From: Phycisphaerales bacterium UBA3158
GTDB lineage: Bacteria; Planctomycetota; Phycisphaerae; Phycisphaerales; SM1A02
Reading direction: 5' to 3'
DNA: 40,742 nt
NCBI GenBank assembly: GCA_002364555.1
Contig: DEYM01000087.1
Span: 1 to 40,742 of the forward strand
Numbering within the stretch: position 1 is the stretch's first letter; each line of letters begins with the position of its first letter. This document shows positions 1-9,160 of the stretch, piece after piece. The notes beneath the pieces were generated by a model that was given only the letters and a program-made list of their open reading frames with translations, made no database searches and had not been told where the DNA came from. The position numbers were made by a program, and so were the translations under genes.

Positions 1-1
1 G

Positions 2-55
2 GAAACGCTTGCGTTCCAGGTGGCCCATGGTGCCAGAGAAGATTCGGAAGGCTAG
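2..55 (+). CDS. Possible C-terminal end of an upstream gene (partial)
   Basis: An open frame enters from the left edge and stops at a TAG at 53-55, giving only 17 residues (ETLAFQVAHGAREDSEG). The segment is too short to recognise. It is offered because the following 100 bp before the next gene contain no other open frame in the same direction, and a gene ending here would be natural. It could equally be chance. Confidence 0.25.
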   Translation, partial: ETLAFQVAHGAREDSEG

Positions 56-154
56 ATCCGGACATTTTCGAACGGGTTTCAATCGACATTCCAAGTCCTG
101 CTATGGTTTGCTTCAAAGCAACCGTGCTGATTCAATGAAGAGCGGAGATACACC

Positions 155-1408
155 ATGCTGATTCGTACCCTTTGTCTGGCTCTATGCCTCTGGCTTGTTC
201 CGAATAGTGATGCGGTCGAGCCCTCGAACACTCGATATGTGGAAATCCCCATCACTGGGGATATCGGTATCGAAGTCACACCAGAGGGGTTTTCCCAGGC
301 GCTTCAGCGAGCCTCGCGAGAGGCCAGGGTGAGTGTTCTGGTGCTCGTCATCGATTCTCACGGAGGCCTCGATACCGATGCTGTCCAGATGGCCGACATG
401 TTGTCCGGTGTCAAGGACAAGTTCCGTGTGATTGCAGCTGTAAAGCAAGCCGTGGGACCAGCGATGGCTCTGGTCCTGGCATCGGATGAACTCGTCGTGC
501 TTGATCCTTCTGTTCCGGGAATCCGGCTCCAGTACCACCCGGCACTTGGGAACACGATGGCTGCTGATCAGGAGAACTATCAGCGCATCATCGGGCTGGG
601 ACCCGTTGCACGCGTCATGGTCCGTGCCATGTTCGATCCCGAACTCCCCGTCTATGTGTGGCGTGACGCCAATGGAAAGAGGCAAGCATCGGTCACGAAG
701 CCCGATGGAATAAGCGAGTTCACGGAGATCCCTCCAGGCTCCATGGCGGATGGGATTTCCTCAGATGAGCTCGCGGATCTGGGGATCGGCCATCAAGCCA
801 ATACCGTCGCCGATATCGGGAAGGCTGTGGGATACCAGCGGTGGAATCGAGCCGCGAATCTTGGCGTGGTCATGCAGACCGCAGCGGACAGCCACTCGAA
901 CGACGTCACGGAGATCCAGCAGAGATTGAACAACGCGATGTCCATGACAGGCCAGGCACTGGCGCTCAACGCATCACTCATGAACATGGAATCGGCAGCG
1001 CGTGAGGCGGATCCCCGTCGTCAGCCGTATCGGTACAGACGTTCCTGGGGAAATCGTTCTGGATGGCAGGGCGGCTTCGGATTCTCCGGATCGGGATGGG
1101 GCTATTCATCTCCGACGACTCGAGCATGGCGATCAAACAGTGATCGGGCGATCTACGAATGGGAGCATGTGATATCGAACATCGATCAGATTTTCGAGAT
1201 GGGCGGAGAGGCCAAGGAGGATCTGAAATGGATCAAGTCCCAGGATATTCCAGCGAGCATGGGCGACTGGGTTCTGGAAGAGATCCAGATTCTTGAAAGC
1301 CAGCTCGATCCACTTCTCAATCAGGAAAGCGTTCTGATGTCACGTCGAAAGTCAGCTGTCGAAACAGTCGGCTTTCTCCGGGAGAACCGAACCCGACCGG
1401 CGATCTAA
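155..1408 (+). CDS. Exported ClpP/NfeD-fold (crotonase-like) protein, probably non-catalytic
   Basis: The 417-residue product begins with a signal peptide (about residues 1-20, ending NSDA). Residues 60-120 resemble the core of ClpP/NfeD/SppA-type serine proteases: a hydrophobic strand followed by IDSHGG (66-71), matching the usual TPGG turn, and then AVGPAMALVLASD (99-111), matching the helix that normally starts with the nucleophilic serine. By eye that serine position is Gly or Pro, so peptidase activity is doubtful. Residues about 286-330 form a Gly/Trp/Ser/Arg-rich low-complexity stretch, and the C-terminal 90 residues look helical. A ribosome site AGCGGAG lies 7 nt before the ATG, and a TATGGT box at 102-107 could be the -10. 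The gene converges on yggS, 13 bp away. Family membership is inferred, and the function is unknown. Confidence 0.7.
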   Translation: MLIRTLCLALCLWLVPNSDAVEPSNTRYVEIPITGDIGIEVTPEGFSQALQRASREARVSVLVLVIDSHGGLDTDAVQMADMLSGVKDKFRVIAAVKQAVGPAMALVLASDELVVLDPSVPGIRLQYHPALGNTMAADQENYQRIIGLGPVARVMVRAMFDPELPVYVWRDANGKRQASVTKPDGISEFTEIPPGSMADGISSDELADLGIGHQANTVADIGKAVGYQRWNRAANLGVVMQTAADSHSNDVTEIQQRLNNAMSMTGQALALNASLMNMESAAREADPRRQPYRYRRSWGNRSGWQGGFGFSGSGWGYSSPTTRAWRSNSDRAIYEWEHVISNIDQIFEMGGEAKEDLKWIKSQDIPASMGDWVLEEIQILESQLDPLLNQESVLMSRRKSAVETVGFLRENRTRPAI

Positions 1409-1421
1409 TGTCGATCCTGAA

Positions 1422-2198
1422 TCAGGCTTCCGCCTGCTCAGTCGACACGGACTCGGTGATTTCCTTCTCTCCGAAGATGGCAGACCCGACACGGACGATG
1501 TTCGCGCCACATTCGATGGCCACTTCGAAGTCGTTGCTCATGCCCATCGAGAGGATGTCGAAGTGCTCACCGCCGACGCCACTACGTTTGATTTCATCAA
1601 ACAGCTCACTGACCCTTGTGAAGACCGGACGGGTCTCCTCGGGATCCTCGACCTTTGGTGCCATGGTCATGATTCCTCGGACCCGAATCGTGACCATGGT
1701 CTCGATCTGTTCAATCAGATGGCGGACCGCCGCAGGGGCGATGCCATAACGCTGCCGCTCATCCGTGGGATTGATCTGGACGAGAACCTCAACCGGGGAA
1801 TCGGCATTGTTGCTGCACGACTGGATTTCCTCAGCCAATCTCAGCGAATCGACTGAATGAATCATTCGTACCAGTGGAAGGATCTTCTTGGCCTTGTTTC
1901 GCTGGAGATGGCCGATGAAATGCCATCGCACATGGTCGGGAACATCCGATTCACCGAGTGTTCGGCGTCTGTCCAGATATTCCTGGACCTGAGGGGCCAT
2001 CTTGAGGAAATGCTGGGATCGACCTTCCCCGAAGTCGACATGCCCCATGTCAATGAGTTCCCGGACCTGCTCCATGGCGGCATATTTGGTCACGGCGACA
2101 AGATGCACAGTCGCATGTTCTCGACCAGCCTTGGCCTTGGCGTCTTCGATTCGACGACATACGGAAAGATAGCGTTCGCGGGTTGATTCACCATCCAT
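1422..2198 (-). CDS. yggS: YggS/PLPBP-family pyridoxal-phosphate-binding protein
   Basis: This 258-residue protein fits the usual length of the YggS/PROSC family, which binds pyridoxal 5'-phosphate and buffers its cellular pool but has no known catalytic reaction. The PLP-binding lysine is K38 in VAVTKY. Other family signatures are WHFIGHLQRNK, the RGIMTMAP loop, and the C-terminal LSMGMSNDFEVAIECGAN phosphate-binding segment followed by VRVGSAIFG. The acidic or Gln-rich tail is short. The ATG is preceded by GAGGAG at about 10 nt. The protein is cytoplasmic. The gene stands alone between a convergent exported protein and the downstream end of the tpsA-like gene, which reads in the same direction. 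Family assignment is strong, and the role in PLP homeostasis follows from the family. Confidence 0.93.
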   Translation of the reverse strand: MDGESTRERYLSVCRRIEDAKAKAGREHATVHLVAVTKYAAMEQVRELIDMGHVDFGEGRSQHFLKMAPQVQEYLDRRRTLGESDVPDHVRWHFIGHLQRNKAKKILPLVRMIHSVDSLRLAEEIQSCSNNADSPVEVLVQINPTDERQRYGIAPAAVRHLIEQIETMVTIRVRGIMTMAPKVEDPEETRPVFTRVSELFDEIKRSGVGGEHFDILSMGMSNDFEVAIECGANIVRVGSAIFGEKEITESVSTEQAEA

Positions 2199-2282
2199 GG
2201 CAGCGCACTCCTCGGTTCAGATGACTGAGGATACGTCTGCATGCTGTGTGGCTCAACCCCTACGGGGATTTGAACTTGCCTA

Positions 2283-5200
2283 TCAGTTCACTTTGGGAGC
2301 CATCGCCTGAGCGAGCGTCTGAGGTGTCAGTGCGGAATTACTCGATCCAAGGATGCTTTTGGCGACGAACATGCTGCTTTGACCGACCTCAGTGGAGTTG
2401 AGACCCGCATTGCCCAGATCCTTGAAACTGGTCTGCATTCCATCGAGATAGCTCTTGGCCTGGGGATCCGCTCCAGAGGTATTCAACCAGGAGGCGAAGT
2501 CCTCTCCAGAGGCACCCGCATTCGAGTCGGAGTATTCGCTGAAGGCCTGATTCAGAGAGGAGGCCATCTGAGTGGTATCACGCGCTCCGATTTCGGCAGC
2601 ACCAACACCAGGCTGGCTGGCAATGACGCTTTCATACTGCTGAGCGGCTTGTGAGGCGATGCTCATGTCCAGTCGCTGCTGGCTGACACGAACGATGCCA
2701 TCTCCGGATCCGCCGGCGATGTCTGCGGCGAAGTCATTGACAACCGAGGCTCTCTGGCCACCTTCGGTCGGCTTGATCTCAACTCCAAAGTCCGCAAGGC
2801 TTACATCCGTGCCTGGGACGGCGTCGAGTGAGACTTCCCCGACATCCATCTGGTCATTGAGGGCAATCTGTGAATCGGCTGCCAGGTTGTCACCCAGATT
2901 CGGGTCGACGGGAGTCGGATCCACCGGGACCACCGGGGTGGGATTCACTGGATCCACCGGAGTGGGATTCACTGGAGTTGGTGGATCGACCGGTACCACG
3001 GGAACGACTGGATCCGGCGGATTAGGCGGATCTGGCGGGGTAGGTGGTGCATTGTTGGCAGCTGTCATCAAGCCAAGCAACATGGGCCCGGCTTCATTGG
3101 TGGCAAGCATGTTGTGATCGAAGGTTCCGATGACTCCCCAGCGTTCACCAGCGAGTGGGCCACTCGATGCGGGGCCAAGCCCCGATGCGAAGACGGGTGC
3201 GTTCAATCCACTAGCGAGATCGAAGGTCGGTGTTGAACTGAAGCTGATATCGCCACTGGCGATGATTTCTGTTCCAGATGAAACGACTTCCCCTAGGGAA
3301 TTCCAGACCGGCAGCGCCTCTCGAAGCTGGATCACGATCTCCTGGGCCGAGACATTGAGATCTCCAGCGGCGTTTAGATCCCCGATGGTGATTCGATTGG
3401 CCGCATCGATTGACAGGTTTCCACCAGAGGAGAGGGCCTGCATCTCTCCGAAGGTCACATCACCTGAAACCGATGTGATCTCATAGTTGTCGGCGAACAC
3501 CGAGACAGTCGAGACGCCCGTGTTTTCCAACCATGAATTTCCGTCGGGATTGAAGAGGATGTCCCCATCTGCCCGGATCATTCCATTGCTCATGAGATTG
3601 CTGGAATCACCAATGGCTATGTAGTCGCCCGCTGAGAGGGAAACACTCTTCAGTGGCGATGACTTTCCGATGTCCCCGCGAAGGTTCAGGGCACCACCGG
3701 CTTCCATTTTGAGACCGGAATCGATGCCCGCGGCCATCTCTATGTCGCCCGTGGACATGATGTCGCCATCTGCGGAGATGGAGGTGAGATCCATCCTTCC
3801 CATGTCGATCCGGTCGCCGGATATGGTCAGATCGCCTCGCACACGGCGAAGGTTGTTGCCTGGATTCACATCGAGATCGGTCTGGAAGGTCAGTACACCA
3901 TCGGAATGCAGAAGCAGATCGGCATCGACGTAGGCGAGCGATGTACCGACGGATACCTCGGAATTGACGCAGAATGGATCTGACAGATCGTTCAACGACC
4001 ACGACTGATCCGCTGCATCATCGACGATGTTCATGTCCTGGTTGGTCACAAGGTTGATCTGACCGAATTCACCCTGATTGCCGGCACTGGCTTTCAGAAA
4101 GCCCTCCGAGACAAGTGTGCCCGATGCCACATTGATCGTTCCACCCTTGCCTCCATTGAACGCGCCACGAGTCGTCACGGTGGCTCCCTGTTCGATGTAC
4201 TGGCTGTTCTTGCTGATGCTGGTCACGACACCGCCCGTACTGCCGCTCTGGAAGGCGTTGGCACTGACCATGCTTCCGGATTGGAGCACAGTGTTCTGGC
4301 AGGTCGCCAACAGCACGTGTCCACCATCTCCACCACCTGGCAGGGAGGAGGCATCAGCGGAAATGGATCCGCCAGCTCCATTGACGATAGCCGGTGCCGC
4401 CATTCGAACGGTACCACCATTGGTTCCGATCGAATTGATCGAACCCGTGTTGTGAATCAAGCCGGAGAGCGCAACGGCATCGACGGTCCCACCATTGGCA
4501 CTGATCGTGCCGCTGTTGTGGATGGCGAATCCGCAGAGATCACCCGCGGCTATAGCGATGTGCTTGCTTGCCTTTATCTGACCGGTGTTCTTGACAGCGG
4601 TGCTACCCAGATTCGTGGGGGTCTTGACACCGGCATCGGGTGAATAGTATCCATCGGGGTTGTCTGCATCGGCCTTTGATTCAAGCCCAAGACTCTCGCC
4701 CTTGATTCGAAGACTGATCACATCGCCAAGGGTCTTGATGGTGACTTCATCAGTGGCATCGAGCCCACCGACCATCATCATCGTCGGAGCGACGAGCGTA
4801 CCTCTGTTGGTCACGGTCTTGCCCACCAGCATCATGTTGTCGGTGGCTTGAAGAACGGCCCCTGGAAGGATGTTGATCGAGCCCAGACCACAGGTCATCT
4901 GGAAGTCGTTGTTCGTATTCGTGAGGAAATCCGAGGTGTTGATCGTGTTGGCCGATGCGGCAAGGAGTGAGCCGACATTCACAACGCTTGAGCCGAAGAA
5001 GACCACGCCTGCCGGATTCACCATGCCGACCATGCCGTTACCCGTGATGGTTCCACGGATCATCGATGGCGTACCCTGGCTGATCTTGTTGAGTACTCGG
5101 AAATCGTTCGGAGCTGCCCAGGACTGGAAGTGCACGTGGTCGCCGGTGCCGACATTGAAACTGTCCCAGTTGATCAGGGCGTTGTTGCCGTTGAGGTAGA

Positions 5201-5399
5201 CCCCCTGATAATTGCCGGTGGGGCTGTTGACGATGGTGCCGCTACCGAACTGAGGATCGAAACTACCACCCTGAGGCAGTTCGGCTAGAGCCGATGGGCC
5301 GACGAAGCCAATGAGTCCTCCCAGGGCGACCAGAGCCAAACGGTTGAATGGCTTGCGCTTGCAGAAGACTGACGGTAATCGCTCAGGACAAAGTTTCAT
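2283..5399 (-). CDS. TpsA-like filamentous-haemagglutinin-family exoprotein (two-partner secretion)
   Basis: The 1038-residue product starts with a long signal peptide ending GPSALA (about residue 39). Residues about 41-200 match the TPS/haemagglutination-activity domain: a GNYQGVYLNGNNALINWDSF segment, the NPAGVVFFG motif (NPNGI/L in relatives), then VNVGSLLAAS. In this family the domain engages the POTRA region of an outer-membrane TpsB partner and starts beta-helix folding during export. Residues 200-780 are repetitive, strand-rich sequence with many 'GGTV.', 'NTG.I' and 'GDI' turns typical of a right-handed beta-helix. A Pro/Val/Asp/Thr linker (785-833) precedes a roughly 200-residue helical C-terminus unlike a beta-helix. 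The ATG has GAGG 9 nt upstream. The gene lies 231 bp downstream of the TpsB-like gene on the same strand. The surface or secreted cargo role is inferred, and the ligand is unknown. Confidence 0.87.
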   Translation of the reverse strand: MKLCPERLPSVFCKRKPFNRLALVALGGLIGFVGPSALAELPQGGSFDPQFGSGTIVNSPTGNYQGVYLNGNNALINWDSFNVGTGDHVHFQSWAAPNDFRVLNKISQGTPSMIRGTITGNGMVGMVNPAGVVFFGSSVVNVGSLLAASANTINTSDFLTNTNNDFQMTCGLGSINILPGAVLQATDNMMLVGKTVTNRGTLVAPTMMMVGGLDATDEVTIKTLGDVISLRIKGESLGLESKADADNPDGYYSPDAGVKTPTNLGSTAVKNTGQIKASKHIAIAAGDLCGFAIHNSGTISANGGTVDAVALSGLIHNTGSINSIGTNGGTVRMAAPAIVNGAGGSISADASSLPGGGDGGHVLLATCQNTVLQSGSMVSANAFQSGSTGGVVTSISKNSQYIEQGATVTTRGAFNGGKGGTINVASGTLVSEGFLKASAGNQGEFGQINLVTNQDMNIVDDAADQSWSLNDLSDPFCVNSEVSVGTSLAYVDADLLLHSDGVLTFQTDLDVNPGNNLRRVRGDLTISGDRIDMGRMDLTSISADGDIMSTGDIEMAAGIDSGLKMEAGGALNLRGDIGKSSPLKSVSLSAGDYIAIGDSSNLMSNGMIRADGDILFNPDGNSWLENTGVSTVSVFADNYEITSVSGDVTFGEMQALSSGGNLSIDAANRITIGDLNAAGDLNVSAQEIVIQLREALPVWNSLGEVVSSGTEIIASGDISFSSTPTFDLASGLNAPVFASGLGPASSGPLAGERWGVIGTFDHNMLATNEAGPMLLGLMTAANNAPPTPPDPPNPPDPVVPVVPVDPPTPVNPTPVDPVNPTPVVPVDPTPVDPNLGDNLAADSQIALNDQMDVGEVSLDAVPGTDVSLADFGVEIKPTEGGQRASVVNDFAADIAGGSGDGIVRVSQQRLDMSIASQAAQQYESVIASQPGVGAAEIGARDTTQMASSLNQAFSEYSDSNAGASGEDFASWLNTSGADPQAKSYLDGMQTSFKDLGNAGLNSTEVGQSSMFVAKSILGSSNSALTPQTLAQAMAPKVN
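2901..3047 (-). repeat. Proline-rich coding repeat in the TpsA-like protein
   Basis: This low-complexity coding stretch encodes residues 785-833 of the TpsA-like protein, made of PP, DPP, PVDP and NPTP units. At the DNA level, near-identical blocks such as GTGGGATTCACTGGA recur on the plus strand. It probably forms an extended linker between the beta-helical part and the helical C-terminus. Repeat number could vary between strains through slippage. Confidence 0.8.
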
Positions 5400-5534
5400 C
5401 TCATATTCCTCATCGTTCGTATTCTCGAACTACCCGAAGTCTTGAAACCAGCTCGGGATTGATCTGACGAATCGGCACATCCCTCAGGAGGGTCCACCAG
5501 CGCACATGTGATTCGACTGATATTGCAACGGTCA

Positions 5535-5540
5535 ATTGTA
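5535..5540 (-). promoter_or_regulatory. Candidate -10 box for the tpsA-like gene
   Basis: On the minus strand TACAAT sits in the 231-bp gap between the TpsB-like and TpsA-like genes, about 135 nt before the TpsA start. The same hexamer precedes coaD and the ABC permease in this window. No good -35 is visible. If real, it would let the cargo be expressed above the transporter. Confidence 0.3.
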
Positions 5541-5630
5541 CCCCTCAAACGGGAAGATCCCTCTGATCTCGTCCCATAAGTCCCATGGAGGCGAGATTTC
5601 ACTACAAAAGAGTAGCCCAGAACCGGGAAA

Positions 5631-8528
5631 TCACCAGAGAAAGGTGCCAGTGACGTACAAACGGCTGGATCCTGCCTCTGCCAGACCGTCTTTTAGGTCA
5701 TGAAGAGCGAATCCCCAGTCCAATTGGACTCTCAAATTCGATTTCCAGAGGAATTCAAGCCCGATTCCAGCCCCCAGAAGGGTGTTGTCTTGTTCAAATC
5801 CCTGATCCCCGCTTTGGAAGACATAGCCGGCGTCGAAGAAGCCTTTCAGGATCAGATCCCAGTCAGGCCTGCCATAGACATGCTTGGGGGCCGCATGGAA
5901 GTCGGAACCCATGAATTGGAGTGGTTCCGGGTTGATCGAGAAGGTCCTGGGCAGATGGAATCGATATTCAAGGGAACCAAAGAGAGAGTTGTCACCAGCG
6001 ACAACCGACTGCGCGTAGCCTCTGACGGAATAGAGGCCTCCAAGTACGCTCTGGAACTGGGGAACCAGTCGGTTTCCGAAGCTGTATTGCCCTGAGAAAC
6101 GAGCCGAGATTTCATGTGCCAGAGTGGATGTCTCTGGTGTCTCGGGATCAGCCCAGCCAACCGGATCCAGAAGAGGTTCCAGGAATGTCGAGATCGATCC
6201 GCTCCAGTTCAGGCGAGCCCATTGTTCGGAAGGATTAATCCTTCCGAGCAGAGTCAGTTCTCTGGGGCTCTGGGAAAGCGGGCTGCCTTCGATACCGATC
6301 ATGCCGGTAATGAGCCCTTGATCGTCCTGCCTGGTCAGTTGAAGTTGTGCATAGGGCAGGACGAAGCCAGCCTGGCCACTGTCTTCGATGATCTCGTTGT
6401 TGACCTTGACCTTCTGATAGTTGACACCCGGAACGAGATCCACGAAGAGCGGACCATCCTGGAAGATGTTGATGTCCAGCTGTCCACCGCCAGACCAGGA
6501 GAAGCCGGTGAAATCGACGAAGTCCTGGCCGAACTGATCGTTGACGAACTTGTTCCAGCTGCCAATCACGGCACCACGAATTCTGTTGTCGTCCGTGATT
6601 CGGAAATCGTACGAGCCCAGGATCGCATTGGTGGTACTGAAGTTCGAGGTGACGTACTGAAGGGACAGGATGTCGTCATTGCCCGTGAACTGCGTGTGGA
6701 ACAGACCGAATCGCTGCCTCAGGCTCTTTTCCTGTGGTGTGCCGGTATTCCCGATCTCGTAGTACAGCGTCAGTGGCTTGTTTTCAAAGACCAGATAGTC
6801 CAGACTCACTCCACCGGGAACAGCGGAGGCCGCTACGGATGCCTCTACGTTTCGACCTGGATGCCTGTTGAGACGATGGATGTACTCGGAGATCTCGGAC
6901 TGGCGAAGCAGATCCTCTCGTTCCTCGGTCGCATTCGTATTGTGCGGCCTGGAGGGGGATCCACGCTTGATGACCGTGTGAGTGTCGTGGTTGAACTTCT
7001 GTTCTTCCGGAATCCGATCACCCTGGGCGACTGTGCGTGATTCCACGACGCGTCCGACTGTGATGATGATGGTCAGTTCGGTCTGATCTGCAGGACGAAG
7101 ATCCTGGCCGACCGATCCAGGCTGACTGCTGATCTGACTTGGATCGGGAATCACGAAGACTCCAAGGAGATCGTCGTTGATCAGGGTGCGGCTGATGGCG
7201 GAGGAGACGCGGGCGATCGCGGAACTCCAGAAGACGCCTCCCCCGGCTTCATTCAACTCCTTCAGCGAGGTCTCGATCTGAGTCACACCATCGCGTGGGC
7301 CAACCCAGTTGCGGCCACCATCTTCGGTATCGATGTACCCCAGTACGATTGTCTGCTCCATGAAGGATTCGACAGTCGGCAGACTTGGATGTGGGTACTG
7401 ATACGCCACTTCAAAGGGATCAACGATGTAGGGCAGACCATCAACGGATGGGTCCGGCTCATCAATGACCGGCGGTTGTGATGGCTGTTCCTCGCTCATG
7501 GCGGGTTCACTGCCATCGTCACTCTCATCAGCAGGTTCGGTTGTGGCTTGATCTTCCACGGGAACCTCGACGGGTGCTTTCGCCGCTTTCGGCTGGGACG
7601 CGGCCGCAGGCACACCAGGCGATGCTGACGCGGGGACCTCGACGGGTTCAGGGGCCGGTTCGGGCTTCTGCGCAACAGCGACCTTTTCAATGGCCAATTC
7701 GAAGTCGAGCGTATTGCCACCATTGACTTCGGCGGTCACGGAGGCGTCTGAAAACCCTTGTTTTCTAAGGTGTTCTGCAATCGCGTCGCCCATCACCTTG
7801 ATGGCGGACTCGTCGAATCGATTGTTCTGGCCTTCAATGAAGCCGCCTATCGACTGGACTTTGACGAGTCTTCCCTGGCCTGGAGCCGTGTAGATCCCGT
7901 CGCGTTCACCAAGCCGCACGGGAACAGACAGAACGCTCTGTGCATCGATCAGCATCGGATCGGAGGCAACCCATGAGGCGGACGTTCTGGTCAGAAGCCA
8001 ATACTCGTCCGTCAACGATTCGACACCACTCGACACTTCAATCGGCACGAGATTGGAGGGAATGGAGCTGTTGGGCCTTCCTCCTTCGATGGGAAGATGT
8101 GCCAGAAAATAGATATCAACCTTCGAGACATCACCCTCGATGGGAAGTTGCCCCACACGGACGGTGACACCCATGAATCCCTGGGCTTCCAGATGAGCCT
8201 GAAGAACGGCTGCAATCGAGATCAAGGCATCCGTCTTGCACTCGACGCCACCCATCTGATTCATGGCAGCGACATCGGTTCGAATGGAAGGTTTGCCGGC
8301 TATGGCCGGAGCAAGGCCATCAGACGTCCGCCTGAGCTGGAAGCCAACGGTCTCGAGTGATTCGATGTCCGGGAGCAGACTGTGAATCTCGTCCCATGAA
8401 ATTTTGAATCGACGCGCATCGATCGTATCTGCCAGAGCAGCAGAAGCCGCCCAAAGGGGTCCCATGATCACGAGGATCAGAGCCACCTTGATGGTGTTCC
8501 ACGGTGTATTGGACTTGTTCAATCTCAT
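5631..8528 (-). CDS. TpsB-like outer-membrane transporter (ShlB/FhaC/HecB family), extended
   Basis: With the ATG start chosen here the product is 965 residues, against about 550-600 for classical TpsB proteins. The signal peptide (MRLNKSN... to about residue 34) fits this ATG. A GTG 42 bp upstream has no ribosome site and adds a hydrophilic leader. Residues 90-280 contain two POTRA-like alpha/beta units, for example one ending HLRKQGFSDASVTAEV. They are followed by a Pro/Glu/Ala-rich linker (about 287-363) and a second soluble block. From about residue 550 the sequence is canonical: LNRHPGRNVEA, then NKPLTLYYEIGNTGT, FTGNDDILSLQY, and the VRGY motif near residue 835. A 16-strand type barrel follows, ending in an aromatic residue (GTFLW). 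The expected role is to secrete the neighbouring TpsA-like protein across the outer membrane. The family call is strong, and the pairing is inferred from adjacency. Confidence 0.87.
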   Translation of the reverse strand: MRLNKSNTPWNTIKVALILVIMGPLWAASAALADTIDARRFKISWDEIHSLLPDIESLETVGFQLRRTSDGLAPAIAGKPSIRTDVAAMNQMGGVECKTDALISIAAVLQAHLEAQGFMGVTVRVGQLPIEGDVSKVDIYFLAHLPIEGGRPNSSIPSNLVPIEVSSGVESLTDEYWLLTRTSASWVASDPMLIDAQSVLSVPVRLGERDGIYTAPGQGRLVKVQSIGGFIEGQNNRFDESAIKVMGDAIAEHLRKQGFSDASVTAEVNGGNTLDFELAIEKVAVAQKPEPAPEPVEVPASASPGVPAAASQPKAAKAPVEVPVEDQATTEPADESDDGSEPAMSEEQPSQPPVIDEPDPSVDGLPYIVDPFEVAYQYPHPSLPTVESFMEQTIVLGYIDTEDGGRNWVGPRDGVTQIETSLKELNEAGGGVFWSSAIARVSSAISRTLINDDLLGVFVIPDPSQISSQPGSVGQDLRPADQTELTIIITVGRVVESRTVAQGDRIPEEQKFNHDTHTVIKRGSPSRPHNTNATEEREDLLRQSEISEYIHRLNRHPGRNVEASVAASAVPGGVSLDYLVFENKPLTLYYEIGNTGTPQEKSLRQRFGLFHTQFTGNDDILSLQYVTSNFSTTNAILGSYDFRITDDNRIRGAVIGSWNKFVNDQFGQDFVDFTGFSWSGGGQLDINIFQDGPLFVDLVPGVNYQKVKVNNEIIEDSGQAGFVLPYAQLQLTRQDDQGLITGMIGIEGSPLSQSPRELTLLGRINPSEQWARLNWSGSISTFLEPLLDPVGWADPETPETSTLAHEISARFSGQYSFGNRLVPQFQSVLGGLYSVRGYAQSVVAGDNSLFGSLEYRFHLPRTFSINPEPLQFMGSDFHAAPKHVYGRPDWDLILKGFFDAGYVFQSGDQGFEQDNTLLGAGIGLEFLWKSNLRVQLDWGFALHDLKDGLAEAGSSRLYVTGTFLW

Positions 8529-8892
8529 TTTCTTGTTCAGATCCTGCCCAATGACTCCACGTGAACCCACTATGGCAACGGTTTGAATGGCTTCTTCAGC
8601 CCCTTCGGCACCATGATCGGGTTGTACAGCCTCTCCATGAGAGATCTTCCTGTCAAGAAAGGAAAAACATGAGACGGGGGGAAGCGATCCGGGTTGTCAC
8701 TATTGGAAGCCCTTGAAGTGTCCCTCAGTGCGAGGTCAGCCTGTTCAGGCTGTCTTCAAACCTCTTCAAAGATCTTTCTGATTGAACTGAATTGCCTCTG
8801 GTAATGCGTCGAAAGATGGCATGAAGGGCATCTAGACGCTCCAAGGCAGTATTTACAGGGTCATCAAGCGACCCAAAGTCAGGATTGGATTC
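8529..8892. other. Divergent intergenic region with hairpin and direct repeats
   Basis: No gene is supported here. The region separates the leftward TPS genes from a small rightward ORF, so it should hold their promoters. It contains a perfect 6-bp hairpin (CAGCCT, loop GTTC, AGGCTG, 8737-8752). Immediately to the right are two CTTCAAA direct repeats at 8754-8760 and 8764-8770, whose starts are 10 bp apart, about one DNA turn. That layout suits an operator, but no regulator is identified. On the minus strand TACAAC at 8616-8621 is a weak -10 candidate for the transporter gene. Confidence 0.4.
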
Positions 8893-9138
8893 ATGAACAC
8901 CTTTATTATCGTCACCGCCGTATTGACTGGACCCGTGAATGTGAATTCGGATGCTTCGTTGGAAGCGTACGCGTCAGGGTCCAATGATGTTCACCGAGCG
9001 GCATTTGCCGCCTTTGATGGCCCCGCATCAGCCCTTTCGATGGGAGCCGGCGATTTACTGGGCAGTGAGATCTACAACATCGAATTGGTGGCCCGACGTG
9101 GGAGCCTCGAACAGGCTCGATTCGCTTCGGCGGAATGA
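8893..9138 (+). CDS. Small protein of unknown function
   Basis: An 81-residue ORF with codon use like its neighbours (mostly G or C in third position). The N-terminus, MNTFIIVTAVLTGPVNVNSDA, looks like a short hydrophobic leader, so the product may be exported or membrane-attached. The rest is Ala/Ser-rich with no motif I recognise. AGGA lies about 9 nt before the ATG. Its stop codon starts a perfect 7-bp inverted repeat whose other arm ends at the stop of the convergent gene, which supports both gene ends. No function is proposed. Confidence 0.5.
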   Translation: MNTFIIVTAVLTGPVNVNSDASLEAYASGSNDVHRAAFAAFDGPASALSMGAGDLLGSEIYNIELVARRGSLEQARFASAE

Positions 9139-9160
9139 TCGATCCAAATTCCCTCGATCA
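9136..9160. terminator. Inverted repeat spanning the two convergent stop codons
   Basis: TGATCGA (9136-9142) and TCGATCA (9154-9160) are perfect complements separated by 11 nt. The arms begin and end exactly on the opposing TGA stops. It lacks a T-run, so it is a candidate bidirectional terminator or 3'-end stabiliser rather than a textbook intrinsic terminator. Confidence 0.45.

Noticed and set aside
2257..2267. CCCCTACGGGG mini-hairpin after the tpsA-like gene
   Set aside because: Only a 4-bp stem with no T-run, too weak to call a terminator.
5400..5602. 68-residue frame between the two TPS genes
   Set aside because: Arg/Ser-rich, no ribosome site and no motif. It looks like untranslated intergenic DNA.
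6114..7040. 308-residue rightward open frame
   Set aside because: Antisense to the TpsB barrel region, with no recognisable motif.
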